Assembly (NCBI GenBank): GCA_035041965.1
Contig: JAPYMA010003029.1
Location: 186,001 to 250,000, forward strand
Length of the DNA stretch: 64,000 bases
Direction: 5' to 3'
Source of the DNA: Anisakis pegreffii
Lineage: Eukaryota; Nematoda; Chromadorea; Rhabditida; Anisakidae
The notes below the pieces were generated by a model. That model searched no databases, was not told the DNA's origin, and saw only the letters and a program-made list of their open reading frames with translations. Numbering within the stretch: the first letter of the stretch is position 1; every line of letters begins with the position of its first letter. Position numbers and translations under genes: made by a program. Positions 26,201 to 39,700 of this stretch are shown in pieces.

Positions 26201-27900
26201 CGTATTGATCATTCACTTCCTCATTCGAAACAGAGTCACTCGCTCAACAACAGAAAATATTCTTAAACTGTAAGCAGCAGCAGAGCAATGAAAGCAATCG
26301 AAGCGAACCTCCCAATCGCCAGTCTCATCCATATGCAGTGGTATGGATTTTTCGGCGATAATCTCATCGTCAGAGATACCTTTCTCTTGAAACGAAAATC
26401 CGGCCGAAAGTGCCACTAGAAACGGTGGTTTCCATCGTAACCTCAAATTCCATCAAACAATCAAAAACAGAAAAAAATGAATAGCATCGCATCGCATCAA
26501 ACAACTTTCAATGAGATGTAAAATGACACGCGAATGCGAGAGAGATTCTTTGATGTTTCCAATAATCATTCATAAACCAAACTATCGCGCTCTTTTTGAG
26601 TCCCTCTCCCTAGAAATCACTGGGCAATATGGGAGAGTAGCCCAAAACCTCTGTGCTTGCCAGATCAATAATCCAAGTTCGAATTTCATGAAGACAGATG
26701 ATTCCAAACGCTATTATCGTTAGCTGCGCGGAAAGAAGAATGCCAACGAAGGAAGAATGTGATATCAGTGATATTGGTGATAACGAAGAGGCATAAACTC
26801 GTAATGAGTTTGATTTGCTGATTAAGTAAACCAAACTATGAGTAATATAGTGTGGTGAAGAGCGCATTTTCACACCTCCAATAATATTCATCCACGTTAT
26901 ATATTTAATTTCTCAATACCAAAATTCCGTATCAACACGTCTCAACACACTAATACCTAACGCCACTGTCAAATGATTAAAACGGATTTGATTTGAAGAT
27001 TCATGAGCACAACCGATGATTTGCTCAGAATGAGAATTCACTAGAAGTACAATAGAACGCTTTGAGAATTCAGCACGAATGCTTTCTCAAAGAACATTAT
27101 TTGTAAGTTCAATGTGTAAGGTTCCTTGAGCAGATTTGAATAAAATTAGCAGATTTCGATTTATCGTTAGACATTTCGTGAGCAGATTCAATTCAGTGAT
27201 TTTTTGATCACAACGAGCCGATTTCATAAAATCATTCAGAATGGAATTGTCCAAATGAAATTCACGATTCACTTCACTTCACGTCACGAACTCATTCAAA
27301 TCTCCTCAATCAATCACCAAACGCATCTAATCAAATTTCAAAGAGCACCAAACAAACTCCTCATCTATACTTTATCAAATAAAATCATCGAATGAATAAA
27401 ATGATTCATCATTCCACCACATCTAAGCAAACAACGAGTCACTGACACCAATCATCAACAATGACCACAAACCCATAAACATTTTAAGTAAACAACAAAT
27501 AAAATATTAAATCAAAACCATATTAAAGTCATATAATCATAATTTTACTTTTCCCTAAATCAATCGCACGCTAAGCATTTTCACCGAATATTTTCATAAA
27601 AATAAAATAACCAAACAAATACTTCGTGCAATTACATTAAGAATCACAAAAATTTTTTCTCAACTTCACGTCTCTACATTAAATACTACTCGATCCCATA
27701 CTGTTTACATACCATCCATCCCATTACCCTCAAACGAAACTGCATCAAACAACGAAACAAACAAATAAAATTCAACAACCAACCCACCGTTTCGGCCAAC
27801 ATCGATAATAATCACTATTCTTGAATCTGTACGTCATTCGGGCAATTCTTAATCGCCATGTGGAACGCACAAAATTATAGAAGAAACGTCGTGTGAACAT
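23244..27900 (-). CDS. STARD7: StAR-related lipid transfer protein 7 (STARD7)-like, six exons, 365 residues
   Basis: STARD7 carries phosphatidylcholine to mitochondria using a START domain. Exons: 27,788-27,900 (ATG at 27,900); 26,309-26,441; 26,001-26,095; 25,324-25,509; 24,499-24,748; 23,244-23,564. The phases close to 365 residues (human about 370). The N-terminus 'MFTRRFFYNFVRSTWRLRIA' is rich in Arg and aromatics with no acidic residue, as expected of a mitochondrial presequence. Exon 2 carries 'FLVALSAGFSF', matching the segment before START. The START core shows 'ITPRDFVDTQIDLEYRQKWD', 'FPYPMYPREYIYVRR', 'SFDEMGLDYVLTYYDNPESN' and 'YNWVINRGGPIFLQQV', in family order. The C-terminal exon continues 'HAAALELGK' into a Glu-rich tail. 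Intron 1 holds a SINE-like copy (about 26,610-26,850), and the intron between exons 4 and 5 holds a copy of a second repeat (about 24,985-25,135). Identification is strong. Confidence 0.92.
24985..25135 (+). repeat. dispersed element B, copy 1 (STARD7 intron 4)
   Basis: Contains the shared blocks 'gaacgtttcactcgaaaccg', 'ctaccaat' and 'gttgtgagcctgagccagca', followed by 'gactatgatttggct'. The same blocks occur, reversed, at about 45,390-45,520 and, truncated by the window edge, at about 63,905-64,000. Confidence 0.65.
26610..26850 (+). mobile_element. SINE-like element A, copy in STARD7 intron 1
   Basis: About 220-240 bp beginning 'gggcaatatgggagagtagc', with a degenerate RNA-polymerase-III B-box-like 'gttcgaattt' at about 26,675 and conserved blocks 'ctattatcgttagctgcgcg' and 'ggtgataacgaagaggcata', ending 'tttgctgattaagtaaa'. 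Related copies are at 33.8, 41.65, 41.9-44.0 (array), 44.4 and 56.85 kb. The (AAAT)n tail of several copies and the pol III-like box suggest a tRNA-derived SINE. Confidence 0.75.
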
Positions 27901-30720
27901 TTTTTTCGTGGAATTTTTTCGGTGAAAACTTTCTGAAAGATGCGATAAGCAATCACTGTGCATATACATATGTGTATTTAAACAATCATAATATCTACTT
28001 GATCGCGATCAAATTATCAGATTTGATTGCGATCAGATTAATCACATAATCTATCTAATCATAATCAAATTAACAGATTTAATCACAAGATCTGAAGTAA
28101 CACGTTGCTCGCAATATTAGAACCATAACAATATTTTTCAACCATTCGGTTTTCAGCCATCGAAATTTCCGCTTACTTGCAAGTGAGTCTTGCTCACCAA
28201 CACCAAACAACACCACAAATTGATTGATACTTCACAAAGTTATCTCTCGTTCTCGACATCAGCAGCAATCGAGAAGTTTCACTCGCCGCTCGAAACCGAA
28301 TATGTTCTAGGAATATTATCCAGTCGTTGATATTATCCAGCCTACTAACTAAGTCCGAGTTAGATTACGATCCGATTCGTCCCCCTATTACCTGATCATA
28401 CACTGTCTGAACGATGCATTCGTTCAGATTCAATTTATATCAAATAACAATTCAAAGATACTCTATGAAACAAAGCTAAAAACTCTGCTAGAAACACAAA
28501 TTAATGAATCGCGAAAACGTTCATAATATCACAATATATCAGCGTTTATTGAACGCACATTATCAATTACTAAGTCAACTCAACCATCGACGAAAGAGAA
28601 CAATCTTTATTTGAAATATCTGAAAACTGAACGCATAAATAGAACTCTCACTGAACCTTTAAGCTTGCAAATATCTCAATTTCTAATAAACTAACGATTA
28701 TTCATTCAACCACCATCTCAAATTCACCTGAACAATCCCAATCCCTTTAAAAATTCTCCTAATACTATTCTTCATCAAATGCTTGTAATGCTCTAATTTG
28801 TCCAATCTACATTTCATACAATCACCCAGACGATCCATAAAATATAACTCCCTTCTTCCCCGAATTTCCGCACGACCTAAGCTCCAAACCCCCAAATTTC
28901 CAAAACTCATCTCATCTCTGAAAACTAAACCAAACTCCCTAAATAAACCCCAACTAATATTCTCACCAAACAACGTCGTTCTCATCAAATAACAATAACA
29001 AACAATAGAATTTCTGATTTCGAGCATTCAGAACCTCAAATACTTTCCAGCCTTCCTCGAAAAGTCATCCTAATCATCAATAAACAATAACAAAACCCGT
29101 GATAAATTCACCACAATCCACCCCCCTCTAATAACATCCACATATCATCACAACAATTTCAAAAAACACACAAAAATATGCATATATCTAAAAGATCTTC
29201 AACAACAAGAAACGCAAATCAATGACAGAATAAATAAACACAAAAAACAATCGCAATATGTTTAACAGCCAAACAATATCGAGAACGACAACAACTACGT
29301 CAGCAGACAGGAATGCAATGTGAAACGCTCATATTGAATATAATTTGAGAACATCAAGCGATCTGTTTAAAACATTAACATTATATGTTTCAAATGAAGA
29401 ATAAAACATTACATTACAAAATCTTCAATTATTTCACTAAAATAAGTACATATATATTATTCGTAAATGCTTTCGAATATTCGTTTGAGGAATATAACTT
29501 CCGCGAAATGTATTTCATATGAAAATTTCATTAATTAAACATTTATATAATATGATAGAGCAAGAGCACTCATCTAATAAGCAATAACAACATCACAACA
29601 GTGAACCAAATTAATTCTAAAGTTCTGTTATCAAAAAAGCCCAATAAAAGTAAGTTTTCATTAAGCAATTTCCAGTCTTTTTTAAGTTTTTTTTCATTAA
29701 GCAGTAAGTTTTCATTAAGCAATTTTCAATTTTCAGTCACTCTATGATTACATACACTCTCTCTTGGTAAGCGCACCGATGTTGCATCAAAACTACATTA
29801 AACATTTCGCAAGATATTCAATCAAATTACCCAAAACTGAGAGATAAATCTTTTAATCTCATTCACAAATCTAATCTCCTCACTTATTAACAAATCTTAC
29901 GCCAATGAAACAAATGAAAACCTAAAATTTCTATGTCGCTAAATGAAATTTGATAAAACCTAATAACTCAAATGATTGATTAGAAGTTTGCTATTCACAA
30001 ATATCAAATTAGCATGAAATCTGTGCTATGAAAAATCGCGCAAAGTATTATCATAATTCGGTGATTATCATATCAAGAAAATTTTATGTAATATGAAATA
30101 TAACCGTATTCGAAGTTCTGCACAAGTGTGAATGATTGTCATTGAGAAGTAAGTATGCAAGTTAAAAACAAGTCATTTTAACAGCTTTCTTCAATTGTAC
30201 GCAGAAATTTCGAACTTCGAACACGGAACATTGAAGAAAAAATAATAAAAAAACTTCTCGCCATTTATGCAGCACACGCAAGCGATTTCAAAAACAAACA
30301 ACAAATAAATAATAAATAAATAAATAAACGCACCAACCTCAGCTCCACACATCACCATCAGCAAATCATTCTGTTGATGGAATGGAATCGATATCGTCGC
30401 ACAAACAAGAATAATGAATAACGACGTGAACGAACGAAGCAATAAATGCATCAAATGCTTCAATCGGACGATATCGTTGAAGGGGTATAGTAAGAAGCGA
30501 GACGAAACAATCAAAGCAACACACTTAATTGGTAAGATGACGACGACGACAGTTCAGTCGAATTCGAATTAAATGAAGATTAGTTAATCAATCGAATGCC
30601 AGCTCAAATTCAAAATCCAGCTCAAACTCAGATTCGAAGCTGAGATTCTCGGTCGCCCAAATTCAATTCAGCATCCGAATAATTCAATTCAATTCCCCGA
30701 CCGTTCACACTTGCACTCAC
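27901..30720. other. spacer between STARD7 and ERMP1; two unassigned minus-strand frames
   Basis: About 2.8 kb. The minus-strand frame at 28,698-29,027 (109 codons, ending 'NLRWWLNE') is longer than expected for this base composition but matches no family I know. The possible exon at 30,338-30,523 is listed separately. Around 29,640-29,730 there is a short direct repeat of 'gttttcattaagca'. Confidence 0.35.
30338..30523 (-). CDS. possible hydrophobic exon just beyond the ERMP1 stop
   Basis: The minus-strand stretch from acceptor '...aattaag' (exon start 30,523) to donor GAG|gttggt (exon end 30,338) is open for exactly 62 codons in phase 0 at both ends. It contains the likely membrane segment 'LFIILVCATISI' after a basic 'RLKHLMHLLLR'. 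It does not correspond to any part of the ERMP1 family that I recall. If ERMP1's last exon used the weak donor GGA|gtggct, the two could be joined in frame. Otherwise it belongs to an unseen gene or is chance. Confidence 0.25.
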
Positions 30721-33700
30721 TCAGAAGGTATGAACGATTATTTCAGCCACTCCAAAAATACCCGTCATAGCCCATTTCCACCAACCGACTGCGTGATGCG
30801 GTATTTCGCGACGTGTGCTGATCAGTTGCTTCAGTTCAGACAACGTATTCGAGAACTGATATTCACCTTCAATATTATCCGATTATCACACTGCACTCTT
30901 CATCAATTCACTCTCCTCTTCATCAGCGAAACGACCAATCAAAGCACACTACCAATTCATTATCAATTATCTTCCCATGTAACACTTCAGAATCACTCAA
31001 TTTTCAGAAACTAAATCTCTGCAAAACCACTCAAACTGTAAACCACCTACCATGTGCATAATGTGTTGCCACTGCAATTTCGATAATTGGCTTGCCCATT
31101 AATTCCTTCATATTGTGTTCATCTTCCCCCTTCTGCAAACAAACAAAACAACATAAAACATGTGCTGACCACTCACATCGCACAAACAATGAAAAGTTAT
31201 CCATCCAAATGATATCTAAAATACACCGGATACGATCTCAAATTCCTTAACAAAAAAACATTTCAACAATAATTCTCTTAAATCTCTCAAACAAAACCGA
31301 AATAAAACCAAAATTAAACGAAAACCAAACGAAATAATCTCAACATCACAAAATCAATCAACGAATCCACAATAAAAAAACAAAACAAAACAACGAACAT
31401 ATTGCAATTGAATCGAGAACTCGCGTTGTTTCGGTGGTTCGGCTCCATAACTCAAAAACACAAAATATGTGTTACGTCGACCAAATTTCTTCACATCGAT
31501 ATCCGTGAACGACCAATTGCGCAACGCGAATCCATTCAGCGGGGTGATATGCAACGACACCTTATCGTAACCACCACGCAAAATGAAATTCATCTTCACT
31601 TCGTTGTTCTCTTCTCCAGCTCTGTCCAGAGCCGCCTTCTTGTCGGTTTGTTGCAATTTCAGTGGATATGGTATTGTAGGCATATTGGGCATTGGTACCC
31701 AACGTGATTCCCTAAAACCTCGCGACCGTCATCAATCGGACATCATTAAACATTTCGAGTTCATATGACGCAACGAATGAATCAAATGAATCAAATCTTT
31801 TTCCCTAAATGAAAAAAATCTTTTTCCCGAAATATGACAATGCTTTTCCCTAAATGAAAATCTTTTCCTCTCCCACAAAAATTCAGCATATTCTCATTTC
31901 AAACGACCATATCATTGCATACAATATTTCTATTTCATCAATCCAATCTTCACATTTTGCAATAGGTTCCATAAACATGAAACCCCTTCTTGCTCCATGA
32001 TCAATCGCGCGCAATCAAAAACTAAAATTGAGAGTAAATTTGTCATTCACTCAACGAATGGAAACCTGCATAAAAATAAATCGATCGCAATACCATTCAC
32101 AATTTCCGATGCCATTAAAACAGATTCAGTCTTTGCATCAACACATTCACTTTTCAGTAGATTTACTCATTAAAACAGACTCAGTCTTTCAGAAATTCAG
32201 TCTTTACATCAAAACACATCAATAGATTCACTCCTCAGTCCTTGATAAACTCTTCTGGTGCATCATTTGTTTCTACCTTCTCAGTAATAAAACTCTCAAG
32301 ATGAGGCTCAACATGATCATATGACAATACGATACAACATGCATAGTGATAAATTTCTCTTTAAAAAGCACCACTTCTGCTTCAATCCAAATCAAACATA
32401 TTCACTGAATGAATAATCAACTCACTCCGGTCTAAACATCTCGAATATAGCTGTATAATACGGCAATTGACAGTAGTCATCTGCGACTGCGCTACAATTC
32501 GGTTTTGTACCTCCTTAAAGATACACTCAAATATCACCAAATGTCATCACCAAAACATTGAGATCATAAAAAATTATCTCAGTGATCAAAATCAAAATTC
32601 TGAATTCATACTCAATGATTTCATCAACTTCTTCTTTCAAGCCAACACTATTTCAAACAAAGAACACAAGTAAAACTAAACACCTTCAATAAACAAACAA
32701 CTGAATGAATAAATAAATGAAACAAAACGAACCAACTTTGATTGATAGCAATCAAGCATCATTCAAAACTGAATAAACAATTTTCTGAAGAGAAAACAAA
32801 ACACAATTCAAAAAGCAAACCCGAAAGGAACGTATGCTCTGGAAGATCGGTGATTCCACGATAGTCGAACGCTTGAATGAAGAGACCGTTCTCAATCGTA
32901 CTGCTCGTATTACTTCCGTACGGGAAGATTGTTCGCTTAGAATCCTGAATTGATCGTTGCTAACCTTGAGAAGATCTTATTGATACTCATCACAAAGCAA
33001 ACAGAAAGGAGATTCATTCCTTTGGGAGAGAGTTTCATTAGGAATTCAGACTTTCATTAGGAAACTTCTTCAATTTCGTTATATACATTCCGATGTCCTC
33101 CGAACTGCCAGCCGCCGCCCCACTGATTACGATTGACAATAATCGAAGAAACACACCAAAAAAACAATCACAAAAAATGACTAATACTTGTTAATGCCTT
33201 TAAAATGACCAACAAAAAGCAACAAAACAAGCAATATGGCCTAAAAATGAGCTTAAATGTAAAATCATCAGCAATACTCTCAGTTGCAAACCCCTAATTG
33301 TTTCAAACTGACGATGACGACTATTTGCTCCAAAACAACAACATTTCAAAACCTCTCGGTTCAAATCTTTCTCCAGTTTCTGCTACAAGCGATTTGTATG
33401 AATTTTGAACAAACAAAATTATTTCCGCCACATCTCATCGCTAACACTCATCTGCATTTTTTGACACATCAAATAGTCAACTATAAATTTTTGATACTCT
33501 TTTCAAATTATCAAATGAAATTTACAAATACAACAACAACAACAACAACAAAACCACCACCCACCAACGCTACGATACGCCTCAGTCGTGGACTTTCCTT
33601 CGTGTACTGATATGGCCATCCCAGTCGTGTGGTTGCGATCACGGCAAAAAACAATACGAATAATGCAAATCCACATTTCATCAAATAGTCCAGTCGACGA

Positions 33701-36700
33701 CTCACATACATTAAATTGTTCTGAAATTGACACCACTGACCATTCCTCTTCAATAATCGCACCTTTCTCTCTTAATTCTTTAACTTTTTTCGTATTTTCG
33801 GGCTCACTTTCAGTCCCTTTCCCTCCGAATTATTGGACAATAAGAGAAAATAGCCCAAAATCTCTGTGCTTGTCTATTCAAAAATCCAAGTTTATAATTT
33901 CATGAAAACAACAGATGAATGATTCCCAATGCTATTATCGTTAACCGTACGGGATGAAAGAAGAATGTTATCGTCTCAACGAAACAAAAATGTGATATTA
34001 CTATTATATTAAACTATATCACATCATATGACTTTTATCTCATATTAAAAGAAATATTTTTTAAAAAAATGATAGATTATGATATCAAAGACGTATAAAC
34101 TCCTAATGAATTAATGCTGCTGCTGTAATTCTTCTCATGTAATTGCTGCTCATCAAGCAAATCGTACCGTGTATAAAACAAACGAAAATGCTGTAAGAAA
34201 CGACAGAGGCATAACGATGAATTCCGGATTGAACACATTTCCGGTACGTCCCGATAGCGGTACAAAGAAATCGAATAGCATCATAACCGCATAAGTGGCG
34301 AACACAATCACTGGCACTGTACACAGCAATTGTGCACACAATAAACATCTTGTGCTTACTCCTACAAATATTATTATTGCTTGGCTCAATTTCTACACTG
34401 CAAACGATACCAACAAATCATTAGTTCCTAACTCAACTTCATAGCTCCCCTTTCCTTTCACTCAAATCAATCATATATTCCATCATGTCATTTTAATACT
34501 CATGAACATTACCCACTGATTTCATATCACTCTAAACCATTTGAACATTACCCACTGATTTCATATCACTCTAAACCATTTGAACATTACCCACTGATTT
34601 CATGAACATTACCCACTGATTTCATATCACTCTAAACCGTTTGAACATTACCCACTGATTTCATATCACTCTAAACCATTTGAACATTACCCACTGATTT
34701 CATGAACATTACCCACTGATTTCATATCACTCTAAACCATTTGAACATTACCCACTGATTTCATATCACTCTAAACCATTTGAACATTACCCACTGATTT
34801 CATGATCACTCTACACCACTGATTTCATGAACATTACCCACTGATTTCATATCACTCTAAACCATTTGAACATTACCCACTGATTTCATGAACATTACCC
34901 ACTGATTTCATATCACTCTAAACCATTTGAACATTACCCACTGATTTCATATCACTCTAAACCGTTTGAACATTACCCACTGATTTCATATCACTCTAAA
35001 CCGTTTGAACATTACCCACTGATTTCATATCACTCTAAACCATTTGAACATTACCCACTGATTTCATGAACATTACCCACTGATTTCATATCACTCTAAA
35101 CCATTTGAACATTACCCACTGATTTCATATCACTCTAAACCATTTGAACATTACCCACTGATTTCATATCACTCTAAACCGTTTGAACATTACCCACTGA
35201 TTTCATGAACATTACCCACTGATTTCATATCACTCTAAACCATTTGAACATTACCCACTGATTTCATGAACATTACCCACTGATTTCATGAACATTACCC
35301 ACTGATTTCATGAACATTACCCACTGATTTCATATCACTCTAAACCATTTGAACATTACCCACTGATTTCATGAACATTACCCACTGATTTCATATCACT
35401 CTAAACCATTTGAACATTACCCACTGATTTCATATCACTCTAAACCATTTGAACATTACCCACTGATTTCATATCACTCTAAACCATTTGAACATTACCC
35501 ACTGATTTCATATCACTCTAAACCATTTGAACATTACCCACTGATTTCATATCACTCTAAACCATTTGAACATTACCCACTGATTTCATATCACTCTAAA
35601 CCATTTGAACATTACCCACTGATTTCATATCACTCTAAATCACCAAGTATATACTACACCTTCTAAATCACAGATTTCATTTCAGTTGAATTTATTCAAT
35701 CATTTGCCAACAACACTACGCAGAGATCATCAATCTACCTGAACCTGAAGTGTAATCTCTATTCTTTCAAAAAAAAAAATCGCACAACACGAAAACTTTC
35801 CGCGACAACCTTTCAACACGACGAAAACTTTCAAAAACTGAACTCAAAAACGCAAATGCAAATAAACAGTTGTAATGAAAATGAAAATGAAATCTGCAAA
35901 TCTTACTGTCAATAATTTTCAATTTGCCCAGCAAATATATGATCGGATCTCGAAACAACGGGAACAACGCATGTATCAGTAGGAAGAATGCACTGGCAAT
36001 GCCGTAGAATGTCATGACGGCAAGAATTGTGGCAAATATCAACAGAATACTATCGAAATGAACCATTTCTGCGTTTCGTATCTGAAATTTTCTTAATTTT
36101 CCACGAAAAAATGATAACTTATCTTTCAAAAAAAAAAAACCGCTCATTCCAATTCAATTCATCACTCACAAACGTTTCACATTCTCCCTTAACAATAAAT
36201 TCCTCTCTCACTCTACACAAATACCTTATACGTAACTAACAATGAACCAACGGAAAACAAACGAAAAAACAAAAGAGAAATGAATACAATTTTTCACTTT
36301 AAAAAGTTCCTTTCCAACAATTTTCTACTCTTTACTTCGAGCTTCTATTTTTTTGAGTTAATGGAGGTGATGAGATTGATATCGAGTGGATTTCGATTAA
36401 TATTAATATTAAATTATTAACGATAAGTTAATTGATATTAAGATATTAAGTTGATATAAAGTTAATTTTATGAAACTGATATTAAAGTAGTGGGATTTAA
36501 AATTAATTTTTGAGTTGATGAAGGCGATGAGATTGATATCAAGTTAATTTTTATATATATTAATATCAAGATATTAAGTTAATTGATATTAAGTTGACTG
36601 ATATTAAAATGTCAAGTTGATATAAAGTTAATTTTATGAAATTGATATTAAAATAGTGGGATTTTAAATTAATTTTTCAGTTAATGAAGGTGAAGAAATT

Positions 36701-39700
36701 GATATCAACTTAATTTTTATAGATATTAATATCAAGATATTAAGTTCATTGATATTAAAATGTTAAGTTGATATAAAGTTAATTTTATGAAATTGATATT
36801 AAAGTAGTGGGATTTTAAATTAATTTTTGATTTAATGAAGATGATGAGATTGATATCAAGTTAATTTTTATAGATATTAATATCAAGATATTAAGTTAAT
36901 CGATATCAAGTTGATTGATATTAAAATGTCAAGTTGATATCTGAACCACAACTGATAATTTGGCAACAAATATGGATGTAACACAAAATTTCTCCTTAAC
37001 ACTACTGACCTTCGAACGTTGTGCAATGATGGTGTGTGCAGTACAACCGGCCAAAAGCATCGGGAATATGTAGAGTGGAAAGACCAGTTCGGGTAGTTTA
37101 TACCAACACATTACCAAGTCCAACTTTATCACCGCCATCACAACCAATAGACCAGTGACTACAATAATCACAGCACGATTATCAACCATAGCAAACGAAA
37201 ATCACAATAACACATGTGATAGCATTATCAAATGCAATAATATTATGGCATATAGCAGTTTGCACAAGATCTAACACTGCTTAATCTGACAATAAAAACC
37301 ATAATTTTAATAATGATAATAATGGTGATGATAATGATAAAAATGATAACAATGGTGATGATAATGATAATAATGGTGATGATAATGATAATAATGGTGA
37401 TAATCATGATAATAATGGTGATGATAATGATAATAATGACAATGATGATAATAATGATAATAATGGTAATGATGATAATATTAATAATGATAATCATGAT
37501 GATAATGATAATAAAGATTATAATGAATATAATGATAATGATGATAATAATGATAATAACGGCGATGATAATGATAATAATGGTGATGACAATGATAATA
37601 ATGGTAATGATAATGATAATAATGGTGATGATAATGATAATAATGGTGATGATAATGATAATAGTGATGATGATGGTAATAATGATAAAAACGATGATAA
37701 AAATGATAATAATGGTGACGATAATGATAATAATGATAATAACGGTGATGATAATGATAATAGTGGTGATGATAATGATAATAATGGTGAGGATAATGAT
37801 AATAATAGTGATGATAATGATAATAATGGTGATGATAATGATAATAATGGTGATGATAATGATAATAATGGTGATGATAATGATAATAGTGATAATGATG
37901 GTAATAATGATAATAACGATGATAAAAATGGTGATGATAATGATAATAAGGTGATGATAATGATAATAATGGTGATGATAATGATAATAATGGTGGTGAT
38001 AATGACAATAATGGTGATGATAAGGATAATAATGGTGATGATAATGATAATAATGGTGATGATAATGATAATAGTGATAATGATGGTAATAATGATATAA
38101 ATGATGATAAAAATGATAATAATGCTAATGATAATGATAATACTGGTGATGATAATGATAATAATGCTGATGGTAATGATAATAATGGTGATGATAATGA
38201 TAATAGTGATAATGATGGTAATAATGATATAAATGATGATAAAAATGATAATAATGCTAATGATAATGATAATAATGGTGATGATAATGATAATAATGGT
38301 GATGATAATGATAATAGTGATAATGATGGTAATAATGATAAAAACGATGATAAAAATGATAATAATGGTGATGATAATAACGGTGATGATAATGATAATA
38401 GTGGTGATGATAATGATAATAATGGTGAGGATAATGATAATAATAGTGATGATAATGATAATAATGGTGATGATAATGATAATAATGGTGATGATAATGA
38501 TAATAATGGTGATAATAATGATAATAATGGTGATGATAATGATAATAATGACAATGATGGTGATGATAATGATAATAATGGTGATGATAATGATAATAAT
38601 GGTGGTGATAATGACAATAATGGTGATGATAAGGATAATAATGGTGATGATAATGATAATAATGGTGATGATAATGATAATAGTGATAATGATGGTAATA
38701 ATGATATAAATGATGATAAAAATGATAATAATGCTAATGATAATGATAATACTGGTGATGATAATGATAATAATGGTGATGGTAATGATAATAATGGTGA
38801 TGATAATGATAATAGTGATAATGATGGTAATAATGATATAAATGATGATAAAAATGATAATAATGCTAATGATAATGATAATAATGGTGATGATAATGAT
38901 AATAATGGTGATGATAATGATAATAGTGATAATGATGGTAATAATGATAAAAACGATGATAAAAATGATAATAATGGTGATGATAATGATAATAATGATA
39001 ATAACGGTGATGATAATGATAATAGTGGTGATGATAATGATAATAATGGTGAGGATAATGATAATAATAGTGATGATAATGATAATAATGGTGATGATAA
39101 TGATAATAATGGTGATGATAATGATAATAATGGTGATAATAATGATAATAATGGTGATGATAATGATAATAATGACAATGATGGTGATGATAATGATAAT
39201 AATGGTGATGATAATGATAATAATGGTGATGATAATGATAATAACGACAACGATGATAATAATGATAATGATGATAATTATGATAATAATGATAATAATG
39301 GTAATGATGATAATATTAATAATGATAATTATGATGATAATGATAATAAAGATTATAATGAATATAATGATAATGATGATAATAATGACAATTACGGTGA
39401 TGATAATGATAATGATGGAGATGATAATGGTAATAATGGTGATGATAATGATAATAGTGATAATGATGGTAATAATGATAATAACGATGATAAAAATGAT
39501 AAAAATGGTGATGATAATGATAATAATGATAATAAGGTGATGATAATGATAATAATGGTGATGATAATGATAATAATGGTGATAATAATGATAATAATGG
39601 TGATGATAATGATAATAATGATAATAACGGTGATGATAATGATAATAATAGTGATGATAATGATAATAATGGTGATAATAATGATAATAATGGTGATGAT

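Noticed and set aside
33087..33122. 36-nt candidate microexon of ERMP1 (phase 0 at both ends, '[12 protein letters not shown]')
   Set aside because: The flanking exons already align with the family at the expected length without it, and the glycine/tryptophan-rich sequence does not fit the family.
34504..35639. CRISPR-like array of regularly spaced repeats
   Set aside because: The units are contiguous minisatellite repeats with no unique spacers, in an animal intron.
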